Under the pieces are notes generated by a model that was not told the DNA's origin, ran no database searches, and saw nothing but the letters and a program-made list of their open reading frames with translations. Made by a program: the position numbers and the translations under genes. Below are positions 8,605-19,084 of a stretch of 22,193 nucleotides of DNA, one piece after another (the first letter of the stretch is position 1; every line of letters starts with the position of its first letter). The stretch comes from Haplomitrium mnioides (taxonomy: Eukaryota; Marchantiophyta; Haplomitriopsida; Calobryales): positions 1-22,193 of the forward strand of contig JBNGIS010020615.1 in NCBI GenBank assembly GCA_049999725.1, in the 5' to 3' direction.

Positions 8605-8826
8605 TTAATTTTCAATGTTTTCATTTTGGTCAACCTTAGAGTTGGATCATAGGTTGGGAAGTAAGGCACCTTGCACATGGATCCATCCCCCAAATTTGGG
8701 TGATTGCATTGAGAGGCATGGAGATGTCTCATGCACAACAAGAAAAAATCTAAGGAATGGCAAAGTTAAGATGAGCGAGGGAATTTGGGGAGATGGTTCT
8801 AATTCATTTGAAGAATTATGCACTAG
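8605..8826 (+). repeat. Direct repeat, right copy (~222 bp)
   Basis: This is the partner of 7215-7442 in the same orientation. Shared landmarks include TTTTCAATGTTTTCATTTTG, TTGGGTGATT(A/G)CATTGAGAGG, GAATTTGGGGAGA and AATTCATTTGAAGAATT. The pair brackets the Helitron helicase remnant, with about 165 bp and 500 bp of spacer on the two sides. Confidence 0.85.
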
Positions 8827-8924
8827 GTTTATGAGGCATGCCTTTCCAGATACTTTTGGAGTCTAAGAATATACGCAGATGTTTCAAGGGTCTTAGGTTC
8901 TTACAGCTTTCAAGTTCTTATTAC

Positions 8925-9023
8925 TATACAAATTCACAAGCTTTTTTTATAATCAAAGTGAGTTTTTCAAGTTTTTTTTTTTGCTTTTGTTTTCTTTGAA
9001 ACATTCAACACTTCTATTACTCG
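8925..9023 (+). repeat. Short direct repeat, left copy (~99 bp)
   Basis: It contains TCACAAGCTTTTTTTATAAT, a long T run, TTTGTTTTCTTTGAA and AACACTTCTATT. It pairs with 9195-9293 in the same orientation, about 270 bp away. Confidence 0.75.
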
Positions 9024-9194
9024 TATTCTTTTTGTATGCACGTCGTAGTAGTTGCCACCACAATTTGCATTTTGGAATCGTGGAGCATTGGAGGAGTAGG
9101 GCTATTGCAAGCTCGAGCTTTTATTCCACGAGCTTATGCTTCCATTTTCTATTGTTTTCTTTGGCTCCTTCTTGCATTTTTGAGTTCCTTATTC

Positions 9195-9293
9195 CTATAT
9201 AGACTCACAAGCTCTTTTTATAATCAAGGTAAGTTTTTCGAGTTTTTTTTTTTTGCTTCTGTTTTCTTTGAAGTATTAAACACTTCTATTCCA
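9195..9293 (+). repeat. Short direct repeat, right copy (~99 bp)
   Basis: This is the partner of 8925-9023: TCACAAGCTCTTTTTATAAT, a T run, TCTGTTTTCTTTGAAG and AACACTTCTATT. The DNA around it (8830-9800) is T-rich and has no recognisable gene. Confidence 0.75.
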
Positions 9294-9299
9294 TGCATA

Positions 9300-9800
9300 T
9301 TGTGAAGGTTGAACAATCTAGGTTTTGAATTAGAGTCCAATAAACTAGAGACTATTTTCTAATTGATTCCCAAAGCACCTTTTTGGGTTCTTTTTTTTCA
9401 CACAGGTTTGCAAAGCTCTCTTTCGAGCTGATTTTTTTGAGACTCGGTTTTTTATTGTTGCTTCGAGTTTTTTTAATTCTTTGATCTACTTTGGGGTTTT
9501 GTGCTGCACTTGCAGAATAGCCTAGATTTTTAGCTGAAGATTTCTTCTTCTACTTCTCTCTTTTGCACGACGCTAGCCTTTGTTACCTTCATTCAAGCTT
9601 TGCAATCGATGGTTGGATCAGCCTTGCATAGCTTCAAGTAAACATTTAGAAGATTCATGGAGAGTACCATTTTGAGAGGCAAAGATACTTTTTGATTATG
9701 AATCCACAAAATATTTTGTGAGATTTTGTAATATGGATTTCAATACTTCTCCAATAGTATTTCAAAACATTATTTTTTCAAGTTAATCTTAGCATTAATT
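9300..9800. other. T-rich non-coding stretch upstream of the synthase gene
   Basis: No coding signal, repeat or RNA gene was recognised. It may include distal promoter DNA of the synthase gene. Confidence 0.4.
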
Positions 9801-9971
9801 AATATTTTTATACATTATTTTTTAAGTGGCCCTAAATGAATATAATTGATTGCCAAACCAACAACCAACTTATACTTCCGGGAGGAAGGACGAGCATTCA
9901 CACTCGTTGATGTCCAACAAGAAGGAGAAATGGTGTAATGTGAATGTGAGAAGATTGATAGGCTGCTATGC

Positions 9972-9995
9972 AATTGGCTGATGATGCTCCACGTG
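9972..9995 (+). promoter_or_regulatory. Inverted CCAAT box and G-box upstream of the synthase
   Basis: ATTGG (an inverted CCAAT) lies at 9972-9976 and a perfect G-box, CACGTG in the context CCACGTGT, at 9990-9995, about 140 bases before the start codon. G-boxes bind bZIP and bHLH factors and are frequent in light- and stress-responsive plant genes, which would suit a plastid prenylquinone gene. Whether it lies in the promoter or the 5' UTR cannot be told because no TATA box is obvious. Confidence 0.5.
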
Positions 9996-10131
9996 TTGTA
10001 TCCCATTGCTGTTCCGTAGACCCCACCCACCTCACCTTTCCATCTCTCTCGTCTTCAATTCTTTGGAGCTCCCGATAGAAGAAGACGTCCCCGACAGAGA
10101 CGAGCCCAACGCGAGTGGGAAGCAGAGAGAG

Positions 10132-12033
10132 ATGGTGTGGGGATTGCATGCGAGGAATGTTTGCATGAGTTGTAACCTGCAACGTGGGACGAGCAAGGCT
10201 TCTCTTTCAGTGTTTCAAGTGGCTCCGTCTGCCAACCAGATTTTCAGCACTGAGCTCGGTAATTTGTCTCGGAAAACCTTGCTCAATAGGAAACCTCATT
10301 TCGCGTAAGCTCACGGTTGCCCGTGGAGAACCCGGCTGTGTCCAGGGTGTGTGTTAACCGTTGACTTTGTAGCTCAATTGAGAGGTTATTCTCAAATTCT
10401 GGCTCTTTTTGTTATGATTATTATCGATGTCCGTGTGGATGTCACGTTTCCAGATGTAAATGGAATTGGGATGTTGAAGGTGTCCACTGGAAATAGAAAA
10501 GACTCCCGACTGGGCGGGCGAATGCCTCTCTCCGTGCTAGTTGCACCGGTCGCAGACGATCTTCAGCAACTAAATGACAACCTTCATGCGGTGGGTCATT
10601 CACACGAAAATAGTTTTCATCAGCAATTGTGTCTCTGAAGTAATTGGTCTTTTGGCCCTGGTATCTCTTTGGTGATGTATTCGCAGTCATAATTGATAGG
10701 TGATAGGTGCAGAGAATCCATTGCTGATGGCAGCAGCAGAACAAGTCTTTGGAGCTGGAGGCAAGAGAGTTAGACCTGCACTGGTGTTTTTGGTCTCCAA
10801 GGCCACGGCTCAGCTTGCAGGGCTAGAGTACGTTTCTGAAATCTTTGATGATGTGAATTTCATTTGACTGTGAACGATTCGCGTGAAAGATCTTGCTTCC
10901 TGTGTGAGACTTGGAATTCACGATGATGGATATTCTGATGTTTACGGTTCGATCATATCGATTGACCATTTGAAGCTGGCAGATCCTTGAGGGCTCAGCA
11001 TTGGCGACTGGCTGAGATTATTGAGATGATTCATACGGCAAGCTTAATTCATGACGATGTTCTTGACGATAGTGCAGTCCGAAGAGGTAATTTACTTGAT
11101 TTGTGACTTTTTGGGCCTCTTTGATGGACATCGGAAGGTACACTCTGTGACTCACCAATATTTTTGTAACAGGGAAGAAGACTGTTCATACATTGTATGG
11201 TACTCGTGTAGCAGTTTTGGCCGGTGATTTCATGTTTGCCCAGTCGTCATGGTTTCTAGCCAATCTTGATAATTTGGAAGTGATCAAGCTCATTAGCCAG
11301 GTACCAGCTTGTTCTCCTTTGTGAAACTTTATCAATACGAAAGTACGTTCAGAACACGAGTGTACTCTTGCTGGACATTCAGACTTCTCGCCTAAGAAAA
11401 CATGCATGGAATTTTGTCATGATCTTTAAGGTATCTTGACTGATTGATTGATTGCCGTGGTTCCTGACTGTTGTGTGCTGATAGGTGATTAGGGATTTTG
11501 CCAATGGAGAGATTAAGCAGGCTTCGAGTCTTTTTGATTGCGACATCTCTCTGGAAGACTATTTGGACAAGAGCTTCTATAAGACAGCATCATTAATCGC
11601 TGCCAGCACTAGATCGGCAGCGATATTCAGTGGTGTGAATGCGGTTGTCTGTGATCAAATGTATGACTATGGGAGACATCTTGGTTTGGCGTTTCAAGTC
11701 GTGGATGACATTCTCGACTTTACTCAGACCTCAGAACAGCTTGGCAAACCTGCAGGCAGTGATTTGGCCAAGGGCAATCTCACAGCTCCGGTATTGTTTG
11801 CTTTACAGCGAGAGCCAAAGCTGAGAGAATTGATTGATTCTGAGTTCATGGATGAAGGTTCTCTAGATGCTGCCATTAACCTAGTTAGCCGCGGGGGGGG
11901 AATCCTGAAGGCACGAGAGCTTGCAAGACAGAAGGGAGAGCTTGCTTTGAAGAATCTCGAGTGTCTACCACAAGGGGTTCTGCGGCATTCACTCGAAGGA
12001 ATGGTCGACTATGTCTTGGAGCGAATCGCTTAG
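10132..12033 (+). CDS. SPS: Solanesyl (long-chain polyprenyl) diphosphate synthase, 6 exons
   Basis: Adds isopentenyl diphosphate to an allylic primer to make the long side chain of plastoquinone or ubiquinone. Exons: 10132-10258, 10454-10590, 10700-10827, 10983-11086, 11173-11300 and 11485-12033. All join in frame, giving 390 residues, close to plant SPS proteins (about 400-420). The first Asp-rich motif DDVLD is at residues 155-159 in [15 protein letters not shown]; the second, DDILD, at 282-286 in [19 protein letters not shown] supplies the usual substrate-binding Lys/Arg. The first ~70 residues are Ser/Arg-rich with few acids at the start, consistent with an organelle transit peptide, probably plastid. 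ATG 10132 is the first ATG in a frame open since about 10006, with G at -3 and +4. The exon 1-2 junction is least certain: GTAAGC at 10305 is an alternative donor. No lesions were seen. It is the only apparently intact gene here. Confidence 0.95.
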
Positions 12034-12126
12034 TCATTTTTTGTGCAGAAACTCCCTTGTTTATAGTTTCCACAATATGCATTGTGAACAATCTCCAATT
12101 TAATTCTGCTCTTCAAGTTGATGGAA

Positions 12127-12132
12127 AATAAA
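12127..12132 (+). terminator. SPS: Polyadenylation signal of the synthase gene
   Basis: AATAAA lies 94 bases after the TAG stop (12031-12033), a typical plant 3' UTR spacing. There is no other canonical signal between the stop and 12150. Confidence 0.6.
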
Positions 12133-12279
12133 GAAAGCCCCACTGCCGCAACCAGCCCGTTTTTCTTCATCAAGTATGTTACCTGGAGTTGTGTTCAATA
12201 CTCCCTTTACTTCCTTTTAAAAGAAAGGCTTGTTTCTTGAAGAAAGTATAGTAGCTTGTGCCGGACATATGACACTAGA

Positions 12280-12730
12280 GTTGGGTGGAGGATGTGCCAT
12301 CATGCACCTCTTTCTTGTTTTCTTCTATGGAACGTGGCTATAAGCAATATGGACTAGACAAGGAGACTATGTGCAACCATGTATTTCTTTCTTGTATTCT
12401 TGTATAAGCAATCTATGATATGAGTAGGGAATGTGCTACTACGCAAGCATATGTTTGGAGAAGATGAGCAAGCATCTATTTGGAGAAGATGAGGAGGGAG
12501 AGGGATGTGAAACCATTCATCCCTTTCTTGTACTCTTGTATGGAAACTACCAAAAGCAATATTGAGCAAAGGAAGAGAGTATGTACAACCATGCATTTGT
12601 TTCTTGTACTATTGTATGGAAATTAGCAAAGCAATATGGAGTAGAAAGGGGGGGATGTTAAACGGTGCATCTCTTTCTTGTATTATTGTAGTTAAAGTAG
12701 CAAAGCAATAAGGAGACAAAGACGGGATGT
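12280..12730. repeat. Degenerate ~75-bp tandem repeat
   Basis: About five copies share the blocks GCA(T)..CTTTCTTGTA(C/T)T, CTTGTATGGAAA and AGCAAAGCAATATGGA. The clearest copies start near 12500, 12576 and 12651. An extra short duplication, TTTGGAGAAGATGAG, lies at 12453-12492. The array begins about 150 bp past the synthase polyA signal. No coding potential. Confidence 0.7.
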
Positions 12731-12890
12731 GTTTGTTATTCACATTCATCAATTGAGTTTCTCAACCTTGTTATGTGTTTGTCTCTTGATAAGTTCCTCA
12801 ACCTTGCTAATTCACTTTGGGTATATTGCATTCATGTGTTTTTTTCTCATAAAGTAATGCATCTTACTCTCGTATCTTTTCAAAGATTGA

Positions 12891-12986
12891 CAAATTAGCC
12901 TATTGAGTTGTTTACATAGAGAACATGCAAGTTNNNNNNNNNNCAAATTAGCCTATTGAGTTGTTTACATAGAGAACATGCAAGTT
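12891..12986. other. Assembly gap (10 N) flanked by a 43-bp exact duplication
   Basis: Ns occupy 12934-12943. The 43 bases before them (12891-12933) are identical to the 43 after (12944-12986), starting CAAATTAGCCTATTG and ending CATGCAAGTT. This looks like two contigs that overlap and were not merged, so the true gap is probably negative and the duplication artificial. Confidence 0.9.
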
Positions 12987-13399
12987 CTTGTAGTATGGGT
13001 GCAAATTGTTAGAAATAGAGAGAACAATAGAAAGATGAAAAATTTAAGTGAACTCACCACTTTAAAACATACCTAACTACATAGGTAAACAATAATATCA
13101 AATAATGCACAAAAGAAGAAGTCAAGTAGTATATTAAATGCAAGTAAAGAAGACAGTAATATTGAACGCACAATTAAGAAGTCATACAAAAGGAGTGTAG
13201 GCATTGCATATTGGAAATGAGAAAAAATTGAAAGATCCATGAATCTCTTGAGATCAAAGAAACCTGTTCGCGTATAAGATACAAAGAATATTAGTGAATC
13301 CCTTGCATGTTTAAGTCTCTTATATACAAGAAGTCTAAGTCACGAAAGGATTCTCCAACGTATTGAAAGAGGGTCTCTTATGCTCAATGCCCAAAAGTA
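12987..13399. other. AT-rich non-coding stretch
   Basis: No gene or known element was recognised between the gap and the palindromic-core array. Confidence 0.4.
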
Positions 13400-13655
13400 G
13401 TTTTGTAATTTTTAGATTCCCTTATGAGCATAGGGCTACAACAAACAACAAAAAATCCCTTTTGGGTCTAGATTCTATGCTCACAAGGAGTTACAAACAA
13501 CAACAACGAATCCCACAAGTGCATAGTCTCTATGTACGTATTGGCTTACAAACAACAACAAAGAGTCTTGTGCATGCATAGACTCTATTTATGCACACGA
13601 TAACAAACAGTAGCAACAACTCTAGTGTACGCAAGAACTCTATGTACGCATGGGG
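13400..13655. repeat. Degenerate palindromic-core array, minus orientation
   Basis: Core blocks such as GTGCATGCATAGACTCTAT and CTCTATGTACGCATGG recur about every 45 bp, with spacers of the type TACAAACAACAACAA. The reverse complement resembles the array at 4440-4785 (GTTGTTGTTTGTA against GTTCTTGTTT spacers). The array stops at the left end of the gypsy LTR. Confidence 0.7.
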
Positions 13656-13658
13656 TAT

Positions 13659-14238
13659 TGTAACACTACACACATAGATTACACATACAAGTTAGCACAA
13701 ATACAACACATACAAGTTAGCACAAAAGTAGTGTACAAGGAACTTCCAAAACTCACAAAGTAAGAGATGCCCAACAAGGCACTCTCCCTTCTTTATGTAC
13801 TAAATAGAAAGCAACTCGCTTACATAAGTGGAGGAACCTCATTAGTTCCATTTCCATCCTCTTCTAATTGGACCACCCTTTTCTCTTACCCTGACTAGAC
13901 CACTCTTTACTTTTATTATGCTTCTACCATGTGTCTTTATCTTTGAATCTTTTATTTCTCTTTAGTTCTCTGTCTGCCACGTGACCTTATCTTAGAACCT
14001 TACTTTCTTTAATCTTCCACTTGCCATGTGTCTTTATCTTTTTCTAAAGTAGCCTTTCTAGACTTTCTCTTTCACTTTAATTTGTTGACTTTTTCTTTTT
14101 TTGCAACGTGTCATTCTCTCTATACTATTGGGCCACTGTTTTTTGATACTCTAACTTAGTAATGACTTTCTAGATATAGTTGACTCTATATTTTGCTCCA
14201 TTTTTTGTTATTGTTTACTAAGGTTAGTACCTATTACA
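13659..14238 (-). repeat. 3' LTR of the chromovirus (580 bp)
   Basis: On the plus strand it begins TGTAACAC and ends CCTATTACA, giving the usual TG...CA ends. It contains an internal near-duplication of ACACATACAAGTTAGCACAA at 13681-13728. It matches 19085-19568 over their shared length. Confidence 0.9.
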
Positions 14239-14256
14239 ATCCTCCCCTCTTTTAAG
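14239..14256 (-). other. Polypurine tract
   Basis: On the minus strand CTTAAAAGAGGGGAGGAT abuts the inner edge of the 3' LTR, the expected site and composition for the plus-strand DNA primer. Confidence 0.8.
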
Positions 14257-14296
14257 AGGCAACATTCTCATTACAAGAAAGAGAGAAAACTAAAGT

Positions 14297-14428
14297 AGAT
14301 GCATTGGGCAAATTCTCTAAAGGTTCTCAAGTAGCTTCATAAATAGAGTAGCATTTCCAACAAACCAAATATTCAACAATCTCACAGTGGCTATAGTGAC
14401 GAATACATTTCTTCAAGAGTTGTTCAAC
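14297..14428 (-). pseudogene. Integrase C-terminal chromodomain (broken)
   Basis: Minus-strand translation gives VEQLLKKC, then EYLVCWKCYSIYEAT, a TGA, and EPLENLPNA. This is the chromodomain pattern YLV.WKGY...EATWEP..NL. The TGA sits exactly where the conserved Trp (TGG) belongs, a single G-to-A change. In chromoviruses this domain steers integration toward marked chromatin. Confidence 0.85.
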
Positions 14429-14499
14429 CTCAAACCATCAATAAGTTTAGGCGGTAGAAAGGGTTCTTGTGTACTTGTAAAGGAAGTAGAGTGATGGAC

Positions 14500-15605
14500 A
14501 AAAGCTTATAGTAAAGAGATATGAAAGACTAGATGAATCTTCATGTGAGAAAGCAAAACCAACTTATATGCTACTTCACTAATACAAGTAGAGATAGAAA
14601 ATGGTCCAATAAAGCAACCATTGAGCCTACGAGAATGAAGCAAAGAAAGATTGGAAGTGGAGAGCTAGACTTGGTTACCTACAACAAAGTTCACCTCTCA
14701 ACAATGAGCATCGACATATTGCTTTCAGCAATTATGAGCAACTTTAAGTTTTTCTTTAGCACGTCGAATGTCGTGGTGTAGATGATAGAGAAAATCATAT
14801 GTGGCTAGACTCTTGGAGTTTGATGATGATGTATATTGAAGACTAGAGATTGTGGTTGGATGCTCACCATATATATATATAAATAAAAAGGTATAGATCG
14901 AGTGGAGCTCTTGATGGAGTTATTGTAAGAAAACATCACAAGAGGTAGTAACCAATCCCATTCCTCTTGTTGTTCCAAGGCAAATGCGCGCAACATATTT
15001 TCAATGGTATGGTTGACCCGTTCAGCTTGACCATCAGATTGAGAGTGATAAGTAGTAGACATGGCTAATTTGGTTTTTAATAGACCAAGTATTTGGTGTT
15101 ACAATATGCTAGTGAATTGAGTCCCACGGTAAAAAATTATAGCTTTGGAGATATCATGATGAGAGTAGAATGCTTTCAAATAAATGTGAGCTAACTTAAG
15201 TGTTGTCACTGACTTGGTAGTTGGACGAATATGATTAATTTTGCTAAGTTTTTTCATAAACACAACAATAACATTATAGCTCATAAAATTAGTTAGTAGC
15301 TCACATACAATGTCCATACTCACATGTTTCTATTGTCGATTGAGAATAATCAGTAGTTGTAATAAACCTCCATGTTTAAGATTGGTAGAATTTTTTTTTG
15401 CCGACAAGCCAAACAACTACAAACATATACCTCCCAATGTCTTCTCAATTCTAATATGTCCACCAATTGCAAAATCATATGCTTCATGCAAAACCTCACA
15501 ACTAAGCTTGATATTACTAGGAACCTTTACCTTGTCTTGGAAGAAAATCAAGCCTCTTACAATTTTCACCAACTTCTTTTTATTGTGCAACACTGATCTC
15601 TTCAT
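14500..15605 (-). pseudogene. Integrase (broken)
   Basis: The minus strand shows a decayed N-terminal zinc region (GGHIRIEKT; one Cys pair no longer seen), then SMDIVCELL, where Asp is the first catalytic residue. Next comes IIFYRGTQFTS, where the second catalytic Asp is Tyr, then DGQAERVNHTIENML, where the catalytic Glu remains. STRSIPFYLY and a GPF.I / AYKL.L / VFH.SLL tail follow. An (AT)n tract at 14868-14882 disrupts the region after the core. The lost Asp and the frame breaks show that it is dead. Confidence 0.85.
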
Positions 15606-15839
15606 CTTTTTTTACGACAACCAAAATTTTCTACCTACCATATAGGATGAATTGCAATTTCTAAAAAGATGTTGATTTGATACATGCAAGTCAAAACATC
15701 TGCAATTTGTTGTCTTTTTTTCCACATACATCATCTTCATTTGAAAGTGTTGTCGCCACTATACCCATCAAATTTTCCTTTTTGAGAGCTTCTTTTGAAA
15801 TTCTAAATAGATTACAAGTTTATCATCAGTATCAACAAT

Positions 15840-16080
15840 AAACTTCTTATCTCTTAGATAATGTTTCCAATGCTTGGTCGATAACACAATCGCTAGTTCA
15901 TCTTGCTTTGTGGTATGGTTTTGCTATGACTCGCTCAACTTCCTAGAAAAGAAAGCAATAGGGTGCCAACCATCCTCTCACTCTTGTTGTAGAACCATGC
16001 CTATAGCTTTTCTTAATGCATCAACTGAAATTTTTATTGTTTGTTTAGAGTCATACAATTTGAGAATAGGAGCATGAATA
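15840..16080 (-). pseudogene. RNase H domain (broken)
   Basis: Minus-strand frames give IAFFSRKLSES, then TKQDELAIVLSTKHWKHYL and KFIVDTDDKL. This is the RNase H signature of Ty3/gypsy elements (AF.SR.L, ELA.V.....W.HYL, F.V.TDH), with a stop after KLSES and His replaced by Asp in TDH. Confidence 0.75.
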
Positions 16081-16269
16081 AGTGATTTCTTCAATACCTG
16101 AAATGCCAATTCTTTTCTAGCTCCTCATGTCCATGTGTGATTTTTCTTAAGCAAATTGGCCAATGACTCTTCTATTTGTGTGAAATCTTTCACAAAATCC
16201 AATTAGCACCAAAAATCCTCTTAGTTGTGTTTGATCACTAGGAGCTTCCACATTTTTAACATCATCTAC

Positions 16270-16840
16270 TCACACGGTACCCCAAGTAGTCAACCTCCCT
16301 CTTTCCAATTTCACATTTTGATATTTTAACATAGAGCTTGTGGTCCCAAAGTACCTTCAATACCGTACGAAGGTGTTGTTGATGCTCTTGAAGATTTTCG
16401 CTGCAAATAAGAATATCATCCAAAAAGATAGCAACAAACTTATCGAGGTTGGATAAAAAATGTCATTTACAAGACCAATGAATGCTGTTTTTTGCACATC
16501 ATCTTCGCAATTTGAATTTGGTTATATTCACTTCTCAAATCCAAATTTGTAAAGTAGTTTACTCCTTGAAGTTGATCAAATAAATCATCCATTCTTGGTA
16601 ATAGATATTTATTTTTGTGAAAAAGAAAGATGGGAATATGAAGATCTGTATTAACTACTAAACACTCAATCAACAACTGGTGAAAAATAATACTTGTTCA
16701 CCATAAGAAGAGATGCTTGGTCGAATAAATCCTTTCTCCAATAGTTCAATGATTTGAGCATTGCATTCTTCTAATTGAGGAGGCAAACGATATAGTTTCT
16801 TGTATGGTGGATTATTTCATGGAATAATCTCAATCTTGTG
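16270..16840 (-). pseudogene. Reverse transcriptase domain (broken)
   Basis: In order on the minus strand: [41 protein letters not shown] and FLDDIL (16409-16426), then HQQHLRTVL, YVKISKCE and VDYLGYRVS. These are the standard Ty3/gypsy RT motifs. The FLDDIL catalytic pair of Asp is kept, but stops and frame changes break the domain, for example just after LLFFTSC and after YRVSR. Confidence 0.85.
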
Positions 16841-17198
16841 ATCAACGCATCATTTAAGTAGCAAACCATTGGGAAAACATCATAGAACTCCTTCAAAACC
16901 CTCTATAGTTCATGTGGGACTTTGTGCTTGGGGTCCACTTTATCAATTTTGATCTCAAGTATGAGTCTAAAAAAAACTACATCTTGTTTTTTGATCAACT
17001 TTACTCCAATCACTTATAGGAGTAGTTATCTTGAATGAGAGCATACTCAATCTTGCGAAATCTTCCATTGAGATGTCATGAGTGTTTTTTTTCACCAATC
17101 TACTTGCAGGTTATGTCTTCTCAACTACTTCATTCTTAGAGCCACGTCGTATCTTGCTAATGTTGTGATCTTCCATTCAAGATTTTCTTGATGGTTGC

Positions 17199-17393
17199 TC
17201 ATGTGTAAAGTTTTACTTTGAAGAACCTTTCAATTGGCTCACTTTGGCCATTTGCCATTTCAACCACCTCGTGCTCTCCTTTCATAAGTGATAACTTCAA
17301 TTGTAATGCTATTGCTTGTGAAAAATAATTTTCTTTTGCTTTAGAATCCACCAAAAATCTTGTTGGAGATTCTTCTATCCACCCATCAGCCAC
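17199..17393 (-). pseudogene. Aspartic protease fragment (active site lost)
   Basis: The reading is ESPTRFLVDSKAKENYFS. Retroelement proteases normally have (L/V)DSGAT.NFIS here. Gly and Ala-Thr are replaced, so the catalytic loop is destroyed although Asp remains. Confidence 0.75.
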
Positions 17394-17595
17394 AATTAGT
17401 CCTCCATTTTTTTGTTTTTCTATATGGCATATTTGATTTTGTCAAATTCTTTCCTTGTCATTCATCTTCATCCCAGCAAAATCACGAGGTTTTCTATTGG
17501 TGCCCATCATTTCCTTGACATTCTAGGTCTTCTTTATTGTTGATATTATGAAGAGGTTGTCGAAACACTTGCCTCTGATTGTGTTGTACTACTTT

Positions 17596-18423
17596 GTAAT
17601 TTGGTGCAATGTGTTCTCTCTAACCACAAATATAGCATGTTATAGTTTCTTCGCAATCTTCTATCCTCTTTTCTGTAGCATTGTGTGATCCTACTTGTTG
17701 GTTATTTGGGCGATTGAAATATCTCTTTCTTATATTTCCCAATTCCATAGGTCTGAGGCTATAATTATCTCATATTTGCACAATCTCTAGTGTTTCTTTA
17801 AATCTTGGAGCAAATAAGATGGCTTCGTTAACATTCTTTGGGTTGTGCATCATAATTTCCCATCAAATCTTTCTCTTTAACCCTTGCAAAAATTTGTCAA
17901 TAGCTTTGGCTCAACTCTTCAATTTACCTTGCAATGCTTCCTTGTTGTTCTAACTCCCAAAGCTTAGTTTTTGCAATCAATATAGAGTTTATTGCTAAAA
18001 AATTCTGTAGCAAATCCTCTTTTAAACTACTCGACAAAAGTTGTTCTCCTCGTGTAATTTTTGTTGCCCCCATCTTTATAACAAAGTAGATGCATGCTCC
18101 GTTGAAAATGACCTTGCAAACAATCATTTCTCCAATTCCAAAGCATTTGGATAATACAATATATGAACTTCCATTCGATAAACCTACCTTTCTACAACAC
18201 CAACTATGCTATTTCCTCCATAAAGCTTCATTTTACACGACTTGCTAATCTTTTGAAACAACATTTCTCGACTTTCTTCTCTATTCTCTTGTTGCAATTG
18301 CATATCTACCATCTCTTCCATTAGCATATTTGTTTGTTTTTGGTTTGCTATAAGAGCTGCTTAAAGCTCATCCAACTTTGCCATCATCTAAACTCCTTCT
18401 AAATTGATGGAGTTTGTCTCCAT
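17596..18423 (-). pseudogene. Gag region with zinc-knuckle remnant (broken)
   Basis: A possible start at 18421-18423 gives METNSINLEGV then a stop. Further on come glutamine-rich coiled-coil-like sequence, a retrotransposon-gag-like stretch (ALELEKWLF, KEALQGKLKS, KAIDKFLQGL), and at 17596-17637 CYICG, a stop, then REHIAPNY. The last is a C..C....H....C knuckle whose final Cys is now Tyr. There are several stops throughout. Confidence 0.75.
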
Positions 18424-19067
18424 GATTTTTTGTCATAACTTAACTACTAATAACTCATACAAAACAAATACGTACACTTTTCAATTATACAGAATAGGTA
18501 AAATAAAAGGTCTAGTTGATGTTAACACCAAATCAGAAAACCTCTCTCCAAACTTACAAGTAATAAAATCTTGATGCATTTGCTTAAGCATTACTCAAAT
18601 AGAAATATGACATTTGGAGTTGAACTCTTCTAGAGGAGCTTGGTTCAAATCCATTTTCTATCTATTACAAAACTTAAATAAAACCCTCTGATGTAACACC
18701 ATAATTTACTACATGCAAGATTTCATGCTCTTGATTCCATCACAAAAACCATAAAATAGTCCTCAAAATTATACACTAAAATTTGACAAAAGAAATGCTT
18801 GTCAATATAAATACAAAAATATTAAAATAATTCAATAGATGAATTCTAGGAGGCACAAATGCTTCTCTATCCACTGGCTACCATAACATCAAGTCAAAAT
18901 TTTTATCTTCATTTATAAAGGATTGGACATCTATTATCATTCATTCATTGAAACTTGAGAGTTTAACTCTCTTGAAGTTAATACAAAGCAAAGACTCTAC
19001 TACTCCAAAAGGTATATAATACTTCTCCAAAGAAGGGTAATCCACACTCTTTAGAAAAGACAAATGA
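18424..19067 (-). other. 5' untranslated leader of the chromovirus
   Basis: AT-rich, with no coding signal, between the primer site and gag. A 74-codon minus-strand frame at 18978-19202 crosses into the LTR and has no family resemblance. Confidence 0.6.
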
Positions 19068-19083
19068 CCAAGCTTTGATATCA
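19068..19083 (-). other. Primer binding site (initiator Met tRNA type)
   Basis: On the minus strand the sequence one base inside the 5' LTR is TGATATCAAAGCTTGG. It matches the plant initiator-Met primer site TGGTATCAGAGC except for two G-to-A changes. Confidence 0.8.
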
Positions 19084-19084
19084 T

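Noticed and set aside
11890-11905. Run of G in the last synthase exon as a possible frameshift
   Set aside because: The reading [14 protein letters not shown] keeps the frame and aligns in length with the family's RGGI..A region, so no lesion is needed.
11885-12091. Minus-strand frames over the synthase exons
   Set aside because: They are shadows of a well supported plus-strand exon.
14533-14781. 82-codon plus-strand frame in the chromovirus
   Set aside because: It is antisense to the integrase C-terminal region.
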